A stretch of 64,000 nucleotides of DNA from Marinilabiliales bacterium (GTDB lineage Bacteria; Bacteroidota; Bacteroidia; Bacteroidales; SZUA-534): positions 11,811-75,810 of the forward strand of contig DOTG01000045.1 in NCBI GenBank assembly GCA_003512955.1, written 5' to 3'. Below are positions 45,627-54,617 of this stretch, piece after piece (position 1 is the stretch's first letter; each line of letters starts with the position of its first letter). The notes under the pieces were generated by a model. It did not search any database. It saw only the letters and a list, made by a program, of their open reading frames with translations, and had not been told where the DNA came from. A program made the position numbers and the translations under genes.

Positions 45627-46319
45627 TTATCGTTGAAACCCAATCTCCCATTTTCCTTGCCTTGTTTCATCTAGCAGGGCAGCGTGGAGCAAATCCAGAA
45701 AATCGTCGCGCGGAATCTCCTCGGCTCCCAAGCTTAGCAGGTGGGGATTGGTCACCTGGCAATCAATAAAGGGAAATTCCCAATCAATGGCCAAAAGCGT
45801 GAGGTAGTAAAAAGCTACTTTGGAGGCATCGGTCATTTTATAAAACATTGATTCACCAAAAAAGGTCTTTCCTAACGAAATGCCATAAAGTCCACCAACC
45901 AATTTCCCCTGGGACCATGTTTCGATGGAATGGGCCAATCCCAGCTCATGAAGTTTGATGTATGCCTTTTTTATTTCGGGAGTTATCCAGGTTCCAGGTT
46001 GTCCGGGGCGTGGCGCTTTTTGGCAGTTTTCAATCACATTTTTAAAATCCCAGTCACAGGTTATTTGATATTTTTTACTGTTGAGTGCCTGTTTTAAACT
46101 TTTCGTGACTTTAAATTTTCCGGGAAATAGTACCAACCTCGGGTTGGGCGACCACCACAAGATGGGATCCGGATGGCTATACCAGGGAAAAATCCCGGTA
46201 GCATAAGCTGCTATTAATCGCTGAGGTGATAAATCGCCACCAATAGCCAGTAAACCATTAGGCTCAGCCTCATTGGGGTGCGGAAATATAGGCTCTTTAG
46301 GTAATTGGTAAATAGCCAT
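45627..46319 (-). CDS. aat: Leucyl/phenylalanyl-tRNA-protein transferase
   Basis: 230 residues, full length. Conserved blocks: FPWYSHPDPILWWSPNPR, GGLYGISLGKTFFGESMF, and DCQVTNPHLLSLGAEEIPRD. It transfers Leu or Phe from aminoacyl-tRNA to N-terminal basic residues, marking proteins for the N-degron (ClpS/ClpAP) route. It has no linked partner here. Confidence 0.96.
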   Translation of the reverse strand: MAIYQLPKEPIFPHPNEAEPNGLLAIGGDLSPQRLIAAYATGIFPWYSHPDPILWWSPNPRLVLFPGKFKVTKSLKQALNSKKYQITCDWDFKNVIENCQKAPRPGQPGTWITPEIKKAYIKLHELGLAHSIETWSQGKLVGGLYGISLGKTFFGESMFYKMTDASKVAFYYLTLLAIDWEFPFIDCQVTNPHLLSLGAEEIPRDDFLDLLHAALLDETRQGKWEIGFQR

Positions 46320-46572
46320 TTTTTGTTTCTTGTTTTGACAGCAATTTAATCATTCCGTTATAAGTGTGTTTACCCGGTGAATATTTTTGTATTTGTTTAT
46401 TGAATTTAAGTTCCTACTTTTAAGAGAACATTTAGCAACAGTGGATTTTTATTGCAGATAGCAGATATTTTTATTTAGAAAGAATCTAAATTGAAGTATT
46501 ATTGAACAAAAATTTAAAAAAAGCATTTACATAGTCTGATAAAAACGATTGCATCACAATAAACAATAATAC

Positions 46573-47586
46573 ATGGAAGATCATTCTACGAATAACAACA
46601 ACTCGCGCCGTGATTTTTTGCAAAAAGTGGGGTTAATTGCTTCAGGTACGGTTATGGGCGGTGCTGCCATGTTTGCGGGTTTTAAATTTGAAACTTCAAA
46701 AAAGAAAGAATCCCGTATCAAAGCATTAACGGCAGAGCATCAGTTGATTGAAGTTGAAGCCGAAGGGCATTCACATCCAGTGGAAGATATGCTTACCGAG
46801 TTGCAATTGCAAGGGCGCGAGGGTATACCCGATAAACGTTGGGTGATGGTGATTGATTTGGCCAAATGCCGGAATGCACGTCAGTGTATGAAAGCCTGCC
46901 AGGGTGCTCACGAACTAAGGCCGGAGCAGCATCACATCAATGTACTGCAAATGCAGGACAGCGAAAATACGGCTCCTTATTTTATGCCGAAGCCTTGCCA
47001 GCATTGCGATAATCCCCCTTGTGTGTCGGTATGCCCGGTGGATGCTACTTTTAAAAGGCCCGACGGAATTGTTTTGATTGATAACGAACGTTGCATCGGT
47101 TGCCGCTTTTGCGTGGCGGCCTGTCCGTACTCTGCAAGGATTTTCCATTGGAATGAACCTTTAAAAGAGCAAGAATATAAGGAGAACAAATCTAAGTACA
47201 GCCAAATGATTGCCGAAGGTAAACAGGAGGAGGCCAAAGAGCTGGAGAAAAAGGTGGCTTATGATGTGGAGCTTAATGTGCCACAGCGGCGGGGAACCAT
47301 TTCAAAATGTTTGTTCAGTGCCGACAGGTTGCGGGTTGGGCAGATGCCTTATTGTGTATCGGCTTGCCCCAATGGTGTGTATTATTTTGGCGATGAAAAT
47401 GAAGATGCCGTAACCAATGGCACCACCAAACAAACGGTCCGGTTGAGCGGATTGCTGCGCGATAACGCCGGATACCGATTGATGGAGGAGTTAGGAACCA
47501 AACCAAGGGTGTATTACTTGCCACCCAAAAACCGGTTGTTCCCTTTCCCTGAAGAGACTTTAATAACAAACGAACATCATTCGTAA
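46573..47586 (+). CDS. Tat-exported iron-sulfur protein of a quinol oxidoreductase (ActB/DsrO-like)
   Basis: 337 residues with a twin-arginine signal (SRRDFLQKVG at 11-20). Four Cys clusters of the DmsB/DsrO/ActB ferredoxin fold follow: Cys99-x5-Cys105-x3-Cys109; Cys142/145/150/154; Cys174/177/180/184; Cys246...Cys261/265. Clusters 1 and 4 each lack the second cysteine (Ala102, Ser249), so one or two sites probably hold [3Fe-4S]. There is no molybdopterin domain. It is exported, binds the next gene's NrfD protein, and should pass electrons from quinol to cytochrome c, as in alternative complex III. It is the first gene of the respiratory cluster; a 253-bp gap precedes it. Confidence 0.85.
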   Translation: MEDHSTNNNNSRRDFLQKVGLIASGTVMGGAAMFAGFKFETSKKKESRIKALTAEHQLIEVEAEGHSHPVEDMLTELQLQGREGIPDKRWVMVIDLAKCRNARQCMKACQGAHELRPEQHHINVLQMQDSENTAPYFMPKPCQHCDNPPCVSVCPVDATFKRPDGIVLIDNERCIGCRFCVAACPYSARIFHWNEPLKEQEYKENKSKYSQMIAEGKQEEAKELEKKVAYDVELNVPQRRGTISKCLFSADRLRVGQMPYCVSACPNGVYYFGDENEDAVTNGTTKQTVRLSGLLRDNAGYRLMEELGTKPRVYYLPPKNRLFPFPEETLITNEHHS

Positions 47587-47601
47587 CCCATAAAAGTAAA
47601 T

Positions 47602-48942
47602 ATGGAGAATCATTTTACACTCGAACAACAGAAAGAATCGCTACATAAGATAACCAGCGATTTGATAAAACCTATAGGCATTAACCGGAGTTTTCACCTT
47701 TGGATGGGTTTTTTAACCCTTGCACTTTTGGGATGTTTGTATGCTTATTACCTTCAATTGCGCGATGGGTTAGGAGTGGCTGGTATCCGCGACTATGTAT
47801 CCTGGGGGATGTATATTGCCAACTTTGTGTTTTTTGTTGCTTCCAGCCTGATAGGAATGCTTATTACAGCAGTGTTAGGGTTATCGGGGGCAAAATGGAT
47901 TTCGCCCATTGCACGTATTTCCGAAATTATTGCTATTGGTTTTGCAGCAATAGCCGGGTTAGTCATTGTTTCCGACATGGGCCGTCCGGAGCGGCTGATC
48001 AATGTATTTATTTATGGCCGGATTCAGTCTCCTATTTTGTGGGATGTTACAGTTGTAACTACTTATGTGCTTATTAGTTTGATATTGCTTTATTTGCCTT
48101 TAATTCCTGATTTGGCCATGTTATCGCGGAATCAGACCTTACCCAAATGGCTGCGTAAAGCTTATGAACTGTTGAGCATCAACTGGAAAGGAACAGCCTC
48201 ACAGTATGAAATTCTGCATAAAGCCATCAAAATTATGGCTATTTTAATTATTCCTGTGGCATTGGCCATTCACACAGTCACCTCTTGGTTATTTGCTTCT
48301 ACGGCCAGAGTTGGTTGGGACAGCACCATCTTCGGGCCTTATTTTGTTACGGGGGCTTTTGTGGCCGGTACCGGGTTTTTAATTATTGCCATGTATTTTT
48401 TCCGCAAAAATTATAAGCTTCACGATTATATTACCGAACTGCATTTTGATAAAATCGGAAAGATTTTGGTGCTGGTTTCGTTGGTTTATCTGTACTTCAA
48501 CATCAACGAATTTTTGGTTCCCGGATATAAAATGAAATCGCATGAGGCTGTTCATCTGCGGGAATTAATGGCCGGCAACCATGCCTGGCTTTTTTGGGGA
48601 GTTCAGATATTTGGATTGATTTTGCCCATTGTGCTGCTGCTGTTTAAGAAAATGCGGAAGCCACTACCGATGTTTATCATCAGTATCTTTATCGTTATCG
48701 GTTCGTGGTTTAAGCGTTACCTGATTGTGGTACCGACCCAGGAACATCCGTTTTTACCTATCCAGAATGTACCCGATAATTTTATCTATTACCAGCCCAC
48801 GTTAATTGAGGGATTAATAACCATGGCCTCGTTTATTTTAGTGTTGATGATTGTTACCATCCTGTCGAAGGTGTTTCCAATCATCCCAATTTGGGAAACT
48901 GCCCATGAAAAAGGAATCCATGAACCAGAAAAATTATCATAA
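47602..48942 (+). CDS. NrfD/PsrC/ActC-type quinol-oxidising membrane subunit
   Basis: 446 residues with about ten membrane helices. The family block SWGMYIANFVFFVASS and the paired DMGRPERLINV near the second bundle are typical of NrfD/PsrC/ActC proteins, which bind menaquinol near the periplasmic face. It starts 15 bp after the iron-sulfur gene. Only one NrfD paralogue is present, whereas classical alternative complex III has two (ActC and ActF). It probably anchors the Fe-S protein and oxidises menaquinol. Confidence 0.88.
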   Translation: MENHFTLEQQKESLHKITSDLIKPIGINRSFHLWMGFLTLALLGCLYAYYLQLRDGLGVAGIRDYVSWGMYIANFVFFVASSLIGMLITAVLGLSGAKWISPIARISEIIAIGFAAIAGLVIVSDMGRPERLINVFIYGRIQSPILWDVTVVTTYVLISLILLYLPLIPDLAMLSRNQTLPKWLRKAYELLSINWKGTASQYEILHKAIKIMAILIIPVALAIHTVTSWLFASTARVGWDSTIFGPYFVTGAFVAGTGFLIIAMYFFRKNYKLHDYITELHFDKIGKILVLVSLVYLYFNINEFLVPGYKMKSHEAVHLRELMAGNHAWLFWGVQIFGLILPIVLLLFKKMRKPLPMFIISIFIVIGSWFKRYLIVVPTQEHPFLPIQNVPDNFIYYQPTLIEGLITMASFILVLMIVTILSKVFPIIPIWETAHEKGIHEPEKLS

Positions 48943-48958
48943 TTACACTTTTTGAATC

Positions 48959-49876
48959 ATGAAAAAAGGGACTTTTATCTCTATAATAGCTTTAATTTCA
49001 ATAAACACCGTCTTATTTGGGCAAGATACCCTGTGGTCGGTGCCCGAGGACCAGCTAAGCAAAGCTGCACCGGTGATGTTTACCGGCGAAATGCAAAAAG
49101 CAGGTGAGGATATTTATGCTAAGAACTGCAAATCGTGCCATGGCGATATGGGCCAAGGCAATATGGCTAAATTGAACCCTTTACCCAAAGATTTGAGTTC
49201 GTTGGCAGTATCGAAACAAACCGATGGTGCCTTGCATTATAAAATTACCAACGGAAGGGGGTTAATGCCTGTTTTTAAGAATACGTTATCAGGCGCACAA
49301 ATTTGGGAAGTAATTTCGTACATCAGAAAATACCATAAAGATTACAAACAGCCGGAGCCTTCCATGGTTGCTGCCTTTGGAGGGAAGACCATTACCTTGA
49401 CAATGGATTATTTGCCTGACTTAAAAGGTTTTAAAATTATCGCACTTGGCAAAGAAAAAGATGCCGATGTTCCTGCCGAAGGAGTGGAGATTGCCCTTTT
49501 TGTAAAAAGGTACTTCGGTTTATTAAAAATAGACGATAGTAAAGTAACCGATAAACAAGGGGAGGTATTTTTTAATGAACCGGCCAAACTGCCTGGAGAC
49601 AAAGAGGGCAACCTTCAGGTAATTGCAAAAGTTGTTGATACAGAAAAATATGGTGATGTTGCCTATACAAAGGAAGTAGCTGCCGGAATTCCAACCGAAA
49701 AGCCATCGTTAACTGAAAACCGGGCAATATGGAACGTTGGAAGAAAAGCCCCGTGGTGGGTCACTGTTGCCTATCCTTTAACTGTTTTAGCTGTTTTGGG
49801 AACTATTGGTTACATTATTTTGTTACTAAAGAAAATTTATTTATCGGGAAAAGAACAATCGGACAATTTGAATTAA
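48959..49876 (+). CDS. Membrane-anchored monoheme cytochrome c
   Basis: 305 residues: signal peptide (~1-21), one heme c site CKSCH (57-61) with a likely axial Met103 (GLMPVF), a beta-rich middle domain, and a C-terminal membrane helix (~270-295, VAYPLTVLAVLGTIGYIIL). It occupies the ActE position of alternative complex III and should carry electrons from the Fe-S/NrfD pair to the oxidase. It starts 16 bp after the NrfD gene. Confidence 0.9.
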   Translation: MKKGTFISIIALISINTVLFGQDTLWSVPEDQLSKAAPVMFTGEMQKAGEDIYAKNCKSCHGDMGQGNMAKLNPLPKDLSSLAVSKQTDGALHYKITNGRGLMPVFKNTLSGAQIWEVISYIRKYHKDYKQPEPSMVAAFGGKTITLTMDYLPDLKGFKIIALGKEKDADVPAEGVEIALFVKRYFGLLKIDDSKVTDKQGEVFFNEPAKLPGDKEGNLQVIAKVVDTEKYGDVAYTKEVAAGIPTEKPSLTENRAIWNVGRKAPWWVTVAYPLTVLAVLGTIGYIILLLKKIYLSGKEQSDNLN

Positions 49877-49899
49877 TAACTTTTTTAAATTAATTAATT

Positions 49900-50328
49900 A
49901 TGAACAAGTTAACAGTTACTGGCCGCATTTTATTTGCATTGCCATTTGCCATTTTTGGTTTGAACCATTTCTTTATGGAAAGTTTTTTTTCGGGGTTGCT
50001 AACTACGTTTATCCCTGGAGGTGGATTCACTGTTGTCTTTACCGGAGTTCTTTTAATTGTTGTGAGTGTGCTTATTATCATTAAAAAATATGTGAAAGAG
50101 GCCGCTGTAACCCTTGCAGTTTTGCTTACACTATTTATTTTAACCATCCATATTCCTCACTTAATCATTCCTTCGACCATGAACCCTGATTTTGTTTACC
50201 GTGATGTTTATGAAGGGACCAACATCAACATGTTTGTATGGATTAATTTCTTTAAAGACATTTCGTTACTTGGTGCCACTTTACTTTTAATAGGTACCTG
50301 TGAGAATAGTAAAGCAATTGAAAAATAG
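49900..50328 (+). CDS. DoxX-like four-helix membrane protein
   Basis: 142 residues with four predicted membrane helices, starting MNKLTVTGRILFALPFAIFG and containing NHFFMESFF, a pattern of the DoxX/DoxD-like family. The role in the cluster is unknown; it may assist oxidase or quinol-enzyme assembly. It lies 23 bp after the cytochrome gene and 13 bp before the SCO gene. Confidence 0.75.
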   Translation: MNKLTVTGRILFALPFAIFGLNHFFMESFFSGLLTTFIPGGGFTVVFTGVLLIVVSVLIIIKKYVKEAAVTLAVLLTLFILTIHIPHLIIPSTMNPDFVYRDVYEGTNINMFVWINFFKDISLLGATLLLIGTCENSKAIEK

Positions 50329-50341
50329 AAAGAACCATTTT

Positions 50342-51106
50342 ATGAAATTTTCTCATTTATATTTTGTATTGATTTGTTTCTTGGCTTCAACGGGTTTTTC
50401 GCAAACCCTGGCTTCAAAACCTGCCGAAGTTGGGTTATTTGAACATCTGGACGACACTATTCCGCTAGATCTGATGTTTTTAAATGAAAAAAACGAATTG
50501 GTAAAATTGGGTGATTATATCCATAAACCTACCGTGCTTTCTTTTGTTTATTTTGACTGCCCAGGTTTATGTAACCCACTTCTTGATGGTTTAAATGAGG
50601 TGGTCGGTAAAGTAGATATGCAGTTGGGAGTTGATTATGATGTAGTAACCATCAGTTTCAACCCTGGCGATTCACCAGCAAAGGCGGCTGAAAAGAAACG
50701 CAATTTTTCAACCCACTTAACCGATGCCAATAGGCAATATTGGAATTATTTAGTAGGCGATTCAGCCAATGTCAATCAGATACTTAATTCAGTAGGGTTC
50801 AAAGTAAAAAAAGTAGGTGTCGATTATTTGCATCCTTCTGCCATTATTTTGGTGAGCCCTGAGGGAAAGATAACCCGTTATTTATATGGTACTTACTTCT
50901 TGCCCTTCGATTTGAAGATGGCTGTTTCAGAGGCATCGCAAGGAATATCCAGGCCTACCATTAATAAGGTGCTTGATTATTGTTTCAGCTACGATCCGCA
51001 AGGGCAGAAATACAAGTTGCAGATTACCAAAGTGAGTGCAACCATCATCCTGTTTTTTGCTTTGATTTTGTTCATGTTTCTATTAATAAAACCAAAAAAG
51101 AGATAA
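50342..51106 (+). CDS. SCO1/SenC copper chaperone
   Basis: 254 residues from the ATG at 50342, which begins a signal sequence (MKFSHLYFVLICFLASTGFS); an upstream in-frame ATG at 50300 overlaps the DoxX-like gene and is rejected. Thioredoxin-like fold with the copper ligands Cys73-x3-Cys77 (FDCPGLCNP) and His164 (DYLHPSA). A C-terminal membrane helix anchors it. It delivers copper to the CuA site of subunit II, encoded four genes downstream. Confidence 0.92.
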   Translation: MKFSHLYFVLICFLASTGFSQTLASKPAEVGLFEHLDDTIPLDLMFLNEKNELVKLGDYIHKPTVLSFVYFDCPGLCNPLLDGLNEVVGKVDMQLGVDYDVVTISFNPGDSPAKAAEKKRNFSTHLTDANRQYWNYLVGDSANVNQILNSVGFKVKKVGVDYLHPSAIILVSPEGKITRYLYGTYFLPFDLKMAVSEASQGISRPTINKVLDYCFSYDPQGQKYKLQITKVSATIILFFALILFMFLLIKPKKR

Positions 51107-51125
51107 TTATTTATTTTAACAGATT

Positions 51126-52727
51126 ATGGAGAATCATACACAACCATTGGATTTCATTCAGGATAAGCAAGGGAAGAAGGGGATTTTTGCCTGGATTTTT
51201 TCCACCGACCATAAGCGTATCGGGATACTTTATTTGGTTTCAATTACTACTTTTTTTCTGGTAGGGGGATTATTGGGCGGATTGATGCGTTTAGAATTGA
51301 TTGCCCCGGGAGAAACGGTAATGAGCCCTCAGACCTATAATGCTTTTTTTACGGTTCATGGCATCATCATGATTTTTTTGGTTGTGATACCAGGATTGGG
51401 TGCCGTGTTTGGTAATTTTTTCCTGCCTATTATGATTGGAGCCCGGGATGTGGCATTCCCTAAAATTAATTTGCTGTCGTGGTGGCTGTATGTTACAGGG
51501 GCAATTTTAGCTTTATTGTCACAATTTGCTGGTAATGGTGCCCCCGATACCGGTTGGACCTTTTATGCGCCTTATAGTACCGAGAGCGGGACCAATGTGG
51601 TGGCTGCTGTTTTTGCGGCATTTGTACTGGGATTTTCATCCATCTTAACCGGGTTAAATTTTATAGTAACCATCCACCGGATGCGTGCCCCCGGAATGTC
51701 CTGGTTCCGGATGCCGTTGTTCCCGTGGTCGCTTTATGCTACAGCCTGGATTCAGGTTCTGGCTACACCTATCGTGGGAATTACTTTAATGATGATCGTG
51801 GCCGAGCGCCTGTTCCAGATTGGTTTTTTTGACCCCTCTTTAGGTGGGGACCCAATTTTGTACCAACACCTTTTTTGGATTTATTCGCACCCGGCAGTTT
51901 ACATCATGATATTGCCGGCCATGGGTGTTATTACAGAAATCATCCCTACATTTTCGAAGAAAGCCATTTTTGGGTATAAAGCTATTGCCCTTTCGAGCAT
52001 AGCCATTGCTGCCGTTGGATATTTTGTCTGGGGCCACCACATGTACACTTCAGGGATGAGCACTACCGCCCGTTGGTTTTTCTCGTTCCTCACCTTTATA
52101 GTGGCTGTTCCCAGTGCCATTAAGGTATTTAACTGGGTGGCAACCATGTATAAAGGTTCCATTGATGTACGCACTCCCTTTTTGTATGCCGCATCGTTTA
52201 TATTTTTATTCATGATTGGCGGGTTAACCGGGTTGGTGCTTGGTTCGCTGGCTACCGATGTGCATGTACACGATACTTCGTTTGTAGTGGCTCATTTCCA
52301 TTACATTATTTTTGGAGGGATGGGATTTGCCTTTTTTGCTGCCATACATTATTGGTGGCCAAAGATGTTTGGGAAAATGTACGATGAACGACGGGCTAAC
52401 GTAGCTTGGTTAATCACCTTTGTGGGTTTTAATGTGTTGTATTTCCCACTGTTTATTATTGGGGTACAAGGTATGCCACGCCGTTATTTCGATTACTTAC
52501 CGCAATTCCACATGGGGCACCTGATTTCAACCATTGGGGCGTTTATACTGCTTACCGGAATTTTTCTGATGATATACAACATAATGCGGACCAAAAAGCA
52601 TGGAACACCTGCCGGGATGAACCCATGGGGCGGTGTCACTTTAGAGTGGACCATTCCTTCGCCGCCGCCCGTTGAAAATTTTGAAGAGATACCGACCATC
52701 ACCAAACCTCCTTATACTTTCGAATAG
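51126..52727 (+). CDS. ctaD: caa3-type cytochrome c oxidase subunit I (A2-type)
   Basis: 533 residues, twelve membrane helices. Ligands: His78 and His392 (low-spin heme), His390 (heme a3), and His255, His304, His305 (CuB); Tyr259 is the cross-linked tyrosine. The CuB helix reads YSHPAVY (253-259): the usual Glu of HPEVY is replaced by Ala and preceded by Tyr-Ser. This is the A2 signature of D-channel proton transfer, as in Rhodothermus caa3. It reduces O2 to water and pumps protons. Confidence 0.97.
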   Translation: MENHTQPLDFIQDKQGKKGIFAWIFSTDHKRIGILYLVSITTFFLVGGLLGGLMRLELIAPGETVMSPQTYNAFFTVHGIIMIFLVVIPGLGAVFGNFFLPIMIGARDVAFPKINLLSWWLYVTGAILALLSQFAGNGAPDTGWTFYAPYSTESGTNVVAAVFAAFVLGFSSILTGLNFIVTIHRMRAPGMSWFRMPLFPWSLYATAWIQVLATPIVGITLMMIVAERLFQIGFFDPSLGGDPILYQHLFWIYSHPAVYIMILPAMGVITEIIPTFSKKAIFGYKAIALSSIAIAAVGYFVWGHHMYTSGMSTTARWFFSFLTFIVAVPSAIKVFNWVATMYKGSIDVRTPFLYAASFIFLFMIGGLTGLVLGSLATDVHVHDTSFVVAHFHYIIFGGMGFAFFAAIHYWWPKMFGKMYDERRANVAWLITFVGFNVLYFPLFIIGVQGMPRRYFDYLPQFHMGHLISTIGAFILLTGIFLMIYNIMRTKKHGTPAGMNPWGGVTLEWTIPSPPPVENFEEIPTITKPPYTFE

Positions 52728-52773
52728 CTTTGTTGACGATTACAATCTGGATAAATAAAACGAATAAATAACA

Positions 52774-53370
52774 ATGGAAGAACATAGAGACGATGTAGGG
52801 GCAAGAATGGGGATGTGGATCTTCATTTTCACGGAATTGCTCTTGTTTGGAGGCCTTTTTTTGGTGTATGCCATTTTCCGAAACCAATATTCCGACAATT
52901 TTCATACTGCAGCCCATGAGTTGAACGCTTTCGTGGGGGCTTTAAATACAGTTATTTTACTAATAAGTAGTGCCACTGTGGCCATGGCCATTACCGCCGT
53001 TCAAAAAGGGAATAAAAGCTTAGCCCTCATTCTGGTTGGCATAACACTCTCCATGGCCTTGCTTTTCTTGATAAATAAATACTTTGAATGGGGGCATAAA
53101 ATCCATTTGGGAATTTACCCCGGTTCTGAACTTTTGATAAAATTGGAGCACGGGGAACTTCTTTTCTTTGGGCTTTATTATTTTATGACCGGGTTGCATG
53201 TTTTCCACATATTTGTAGGAATGGTCATCCTTTCGGTCATCTTTTTTAAAATAAAATCGGGAAAAATTCATGCCACCGATTATGTGTTACTTGAAAATGG
53301 CGGGTTGTATTGGCACCTGGTCGATTTAATCTGGATTTTCTTGTTCCCTTTGTTATACCTAATAACCTAA
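52774..53370 (+). CDS. ctaE: Cytochrome c oxidase subunit III
   Basis: 198 residues, five membrane helices (the short bacterial form). Typical segments: RMGMWIFIFTELLLFGGLF and a final GGLYWHLVDLIWIFLFPLLY. It stabilises subunit I and proton uptake. It is 46 bp downstream of subunit I and 8 bp before subunit IV. Confidence 0.94.
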   Translation: MEEHRDDVGARMGMWIFIFTELLLFGGLFLVYAIFRNQYSDNFHTAAHELNAFVGALNTVILLISSATVAMAITAVQKGNKSLALILVGITLSMALLFLINKYFEWGHKIHLGIYPGSELLIKLEHGELLFFGLYYFMTGLHVFHIFVGMVILSVIFFKIKSGKIHATDYVLLENGGLYWHLVDLIWIFLFPLLYLIT

Positions 53371-53378
53371 TTATATAT

Positions 53379-53672
53379 ATGGATGCGCAGAATCATCATG
53401 AAAACCATGTGACCTCATACAGTACCTTAGCCAAAGTGCTGATTGTATTGTTGGCATTAACTTTTTTAACCATTACCGTAACAGGCATTCATTTAGGGCC
53501 TTTAACAGTTGCCGTGGCATTAATCATTGCATGTATTAAAGGCGGAATTGTGATAGCCTGGTTTATGCATCTAAAATTTGAAAGTCCCATTTTTAGGTAT
53601 ATGGTTTTTGGCGTCTTACTTTTGTTTGTTTTAATCATTGTCATTACGTTTTTCGATTACGCATTTAGATAA
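53379..53672 (+). CDS. Cytochrome c oxidase subunit IV (caa3 type)
   Basis: 97 residues from the ATG at 53379; a longer frame from 53310 overlaps subunit III and is rejected. Three membrane helices, with the GGIVIAWFMHLKFE segment typical of bacterial COX IV/CyoD-like proteins. It aids assembly of the CuB site. It lies 8 bp after subunit III. Confidence 0.9.
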   Translation: MDAQNHHENHVTSYSTLAKVLIVLLALTFLTITVTGIHLGPLTVAVALIIACIKGGIVIAWFMHLKFESPIFRYMVFGVLLLFVLIIVITFFDYAFR

Positions 53673-53682
53673 AATTTTACCT

Positions 53683-54612
53683 ATGATTTATCTACAGATA
53701 TTTTCGGGAGCATCGAACATGGTGGAAGGTGTTGACCGATCATTTATGGTGATATTTAGCATATCGCTTTTCTTTTTAATGGGGATTACAGCCACCATGA
53801 TTTATTTCATTGTCAGGTATCGCAAAACCAGGAATCCGAAAGCCACCCAAATTGATGGCAGCAATACTTTAGAGATTATTTGGACCGTGGTTCCGTTGAT
53901 TCTGGTAATGGTGATGTTTTTTTATGGGTATCGCGGCTATGTCATTATGCGCGAGGTACCCGAGGATGCCATGAACATTAAAGTGAATGGGTACATGTGG
54001 GATTGGGACTTCGAATATGAGAACGGAAAGGTTTCAAAGGACTTGTATCTTCCCATCAACAAGCCGGTAAAATTGAATCTTTATTCGTTAGATGTCATCC
54101 ACAGTCTGTACATCCCTGCTTTCAGGGTAAAAGAAGATGCTGTTCCAGGAAAGGAAAATTATATGTGGTTTACTGCCCAATTGGAAGGTGAATATGAGGT
54201 GTTGTGTGCCGAATATTGCGGGCTAAGGCATTCTTACATGGAGGCCAAAGCAGTTGTTATTCCTCAGGAAAAGTTTGATACATGGTTGGCCGATTATCAT
54301 CCGGAACTGAATAAAGACCCGCGTGGTTTGGAGATATTGAAAGCAAATGCCTGTACCGGTTGCCACTCGTTGGATGGCTCAAAACTTGTTGGCCCTTCGT
54401 TTAAAGGCATTTTTGGAATCCAACGGATAGTTTTGGTTGCTGGAAAGGAAAAAACGGTTACCGTGGATGAGGACTATTTGTTAAAATCTATCAAAGAACC
54501 CAATGCTGAAGTGGTTAAAGATTATCCTGCCAACGTGATGCAGAGTTATTCTAAGGTTCTTACCAATGAAGATATGGGAGAGATTGTTACGTACATCAAA
54601 ACCTTAAAATAA
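53683..54612 (+). CDS. ctaC: caa3-type cytochrome c oxidase subunit II with fused cytochrome c
   Basis: 309 residues from the ATG at 53683; the earlier frame start at 53638 overlaps subunit IV. Two membrane helices, then the CuA cupredoxin domain with His140, Cys175, Glu177, Cys179, His183 and Met186 (CAEYCGLRHSYM), then a C-terminal cytochrome c with CTGCH (224-228) and axial Met286. The fused cytochrome defines a caa3 oxidase able to accept electrons directly from an upstream complex. Its position last in the I-III-IV-II order is unusual. Confidence 0.96.
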   Translation: MIYLQIFSGASNMVEGVDRSFMVIFSISLFFLMGITATMIYFIVRYRKTRNPKATQIDGSNTLEIIWTVVPLILVMVMFFYGYRGYVIMREVPEDAMNIKVNGYMWDWDFEYENGKVSKDLYLPINKPVKLNLYSLDVIHSLYIPAFRVKEDAVPGKENYMWFTAQLEGEYEVLCAEYCGLRHSYMEAKAVVIPQEKFDTWLADYHPELNKDPRGLEILKANACTGCHSLDGSKLVGPSFKGIFGIQRIVLVAGKEKTVTVDEDYLLKSIKEPNAEVVKDYPANVMQSYSKVLTNEDMGEIVTYIKTLK

Positions 54613-54617
54613 AAGCA

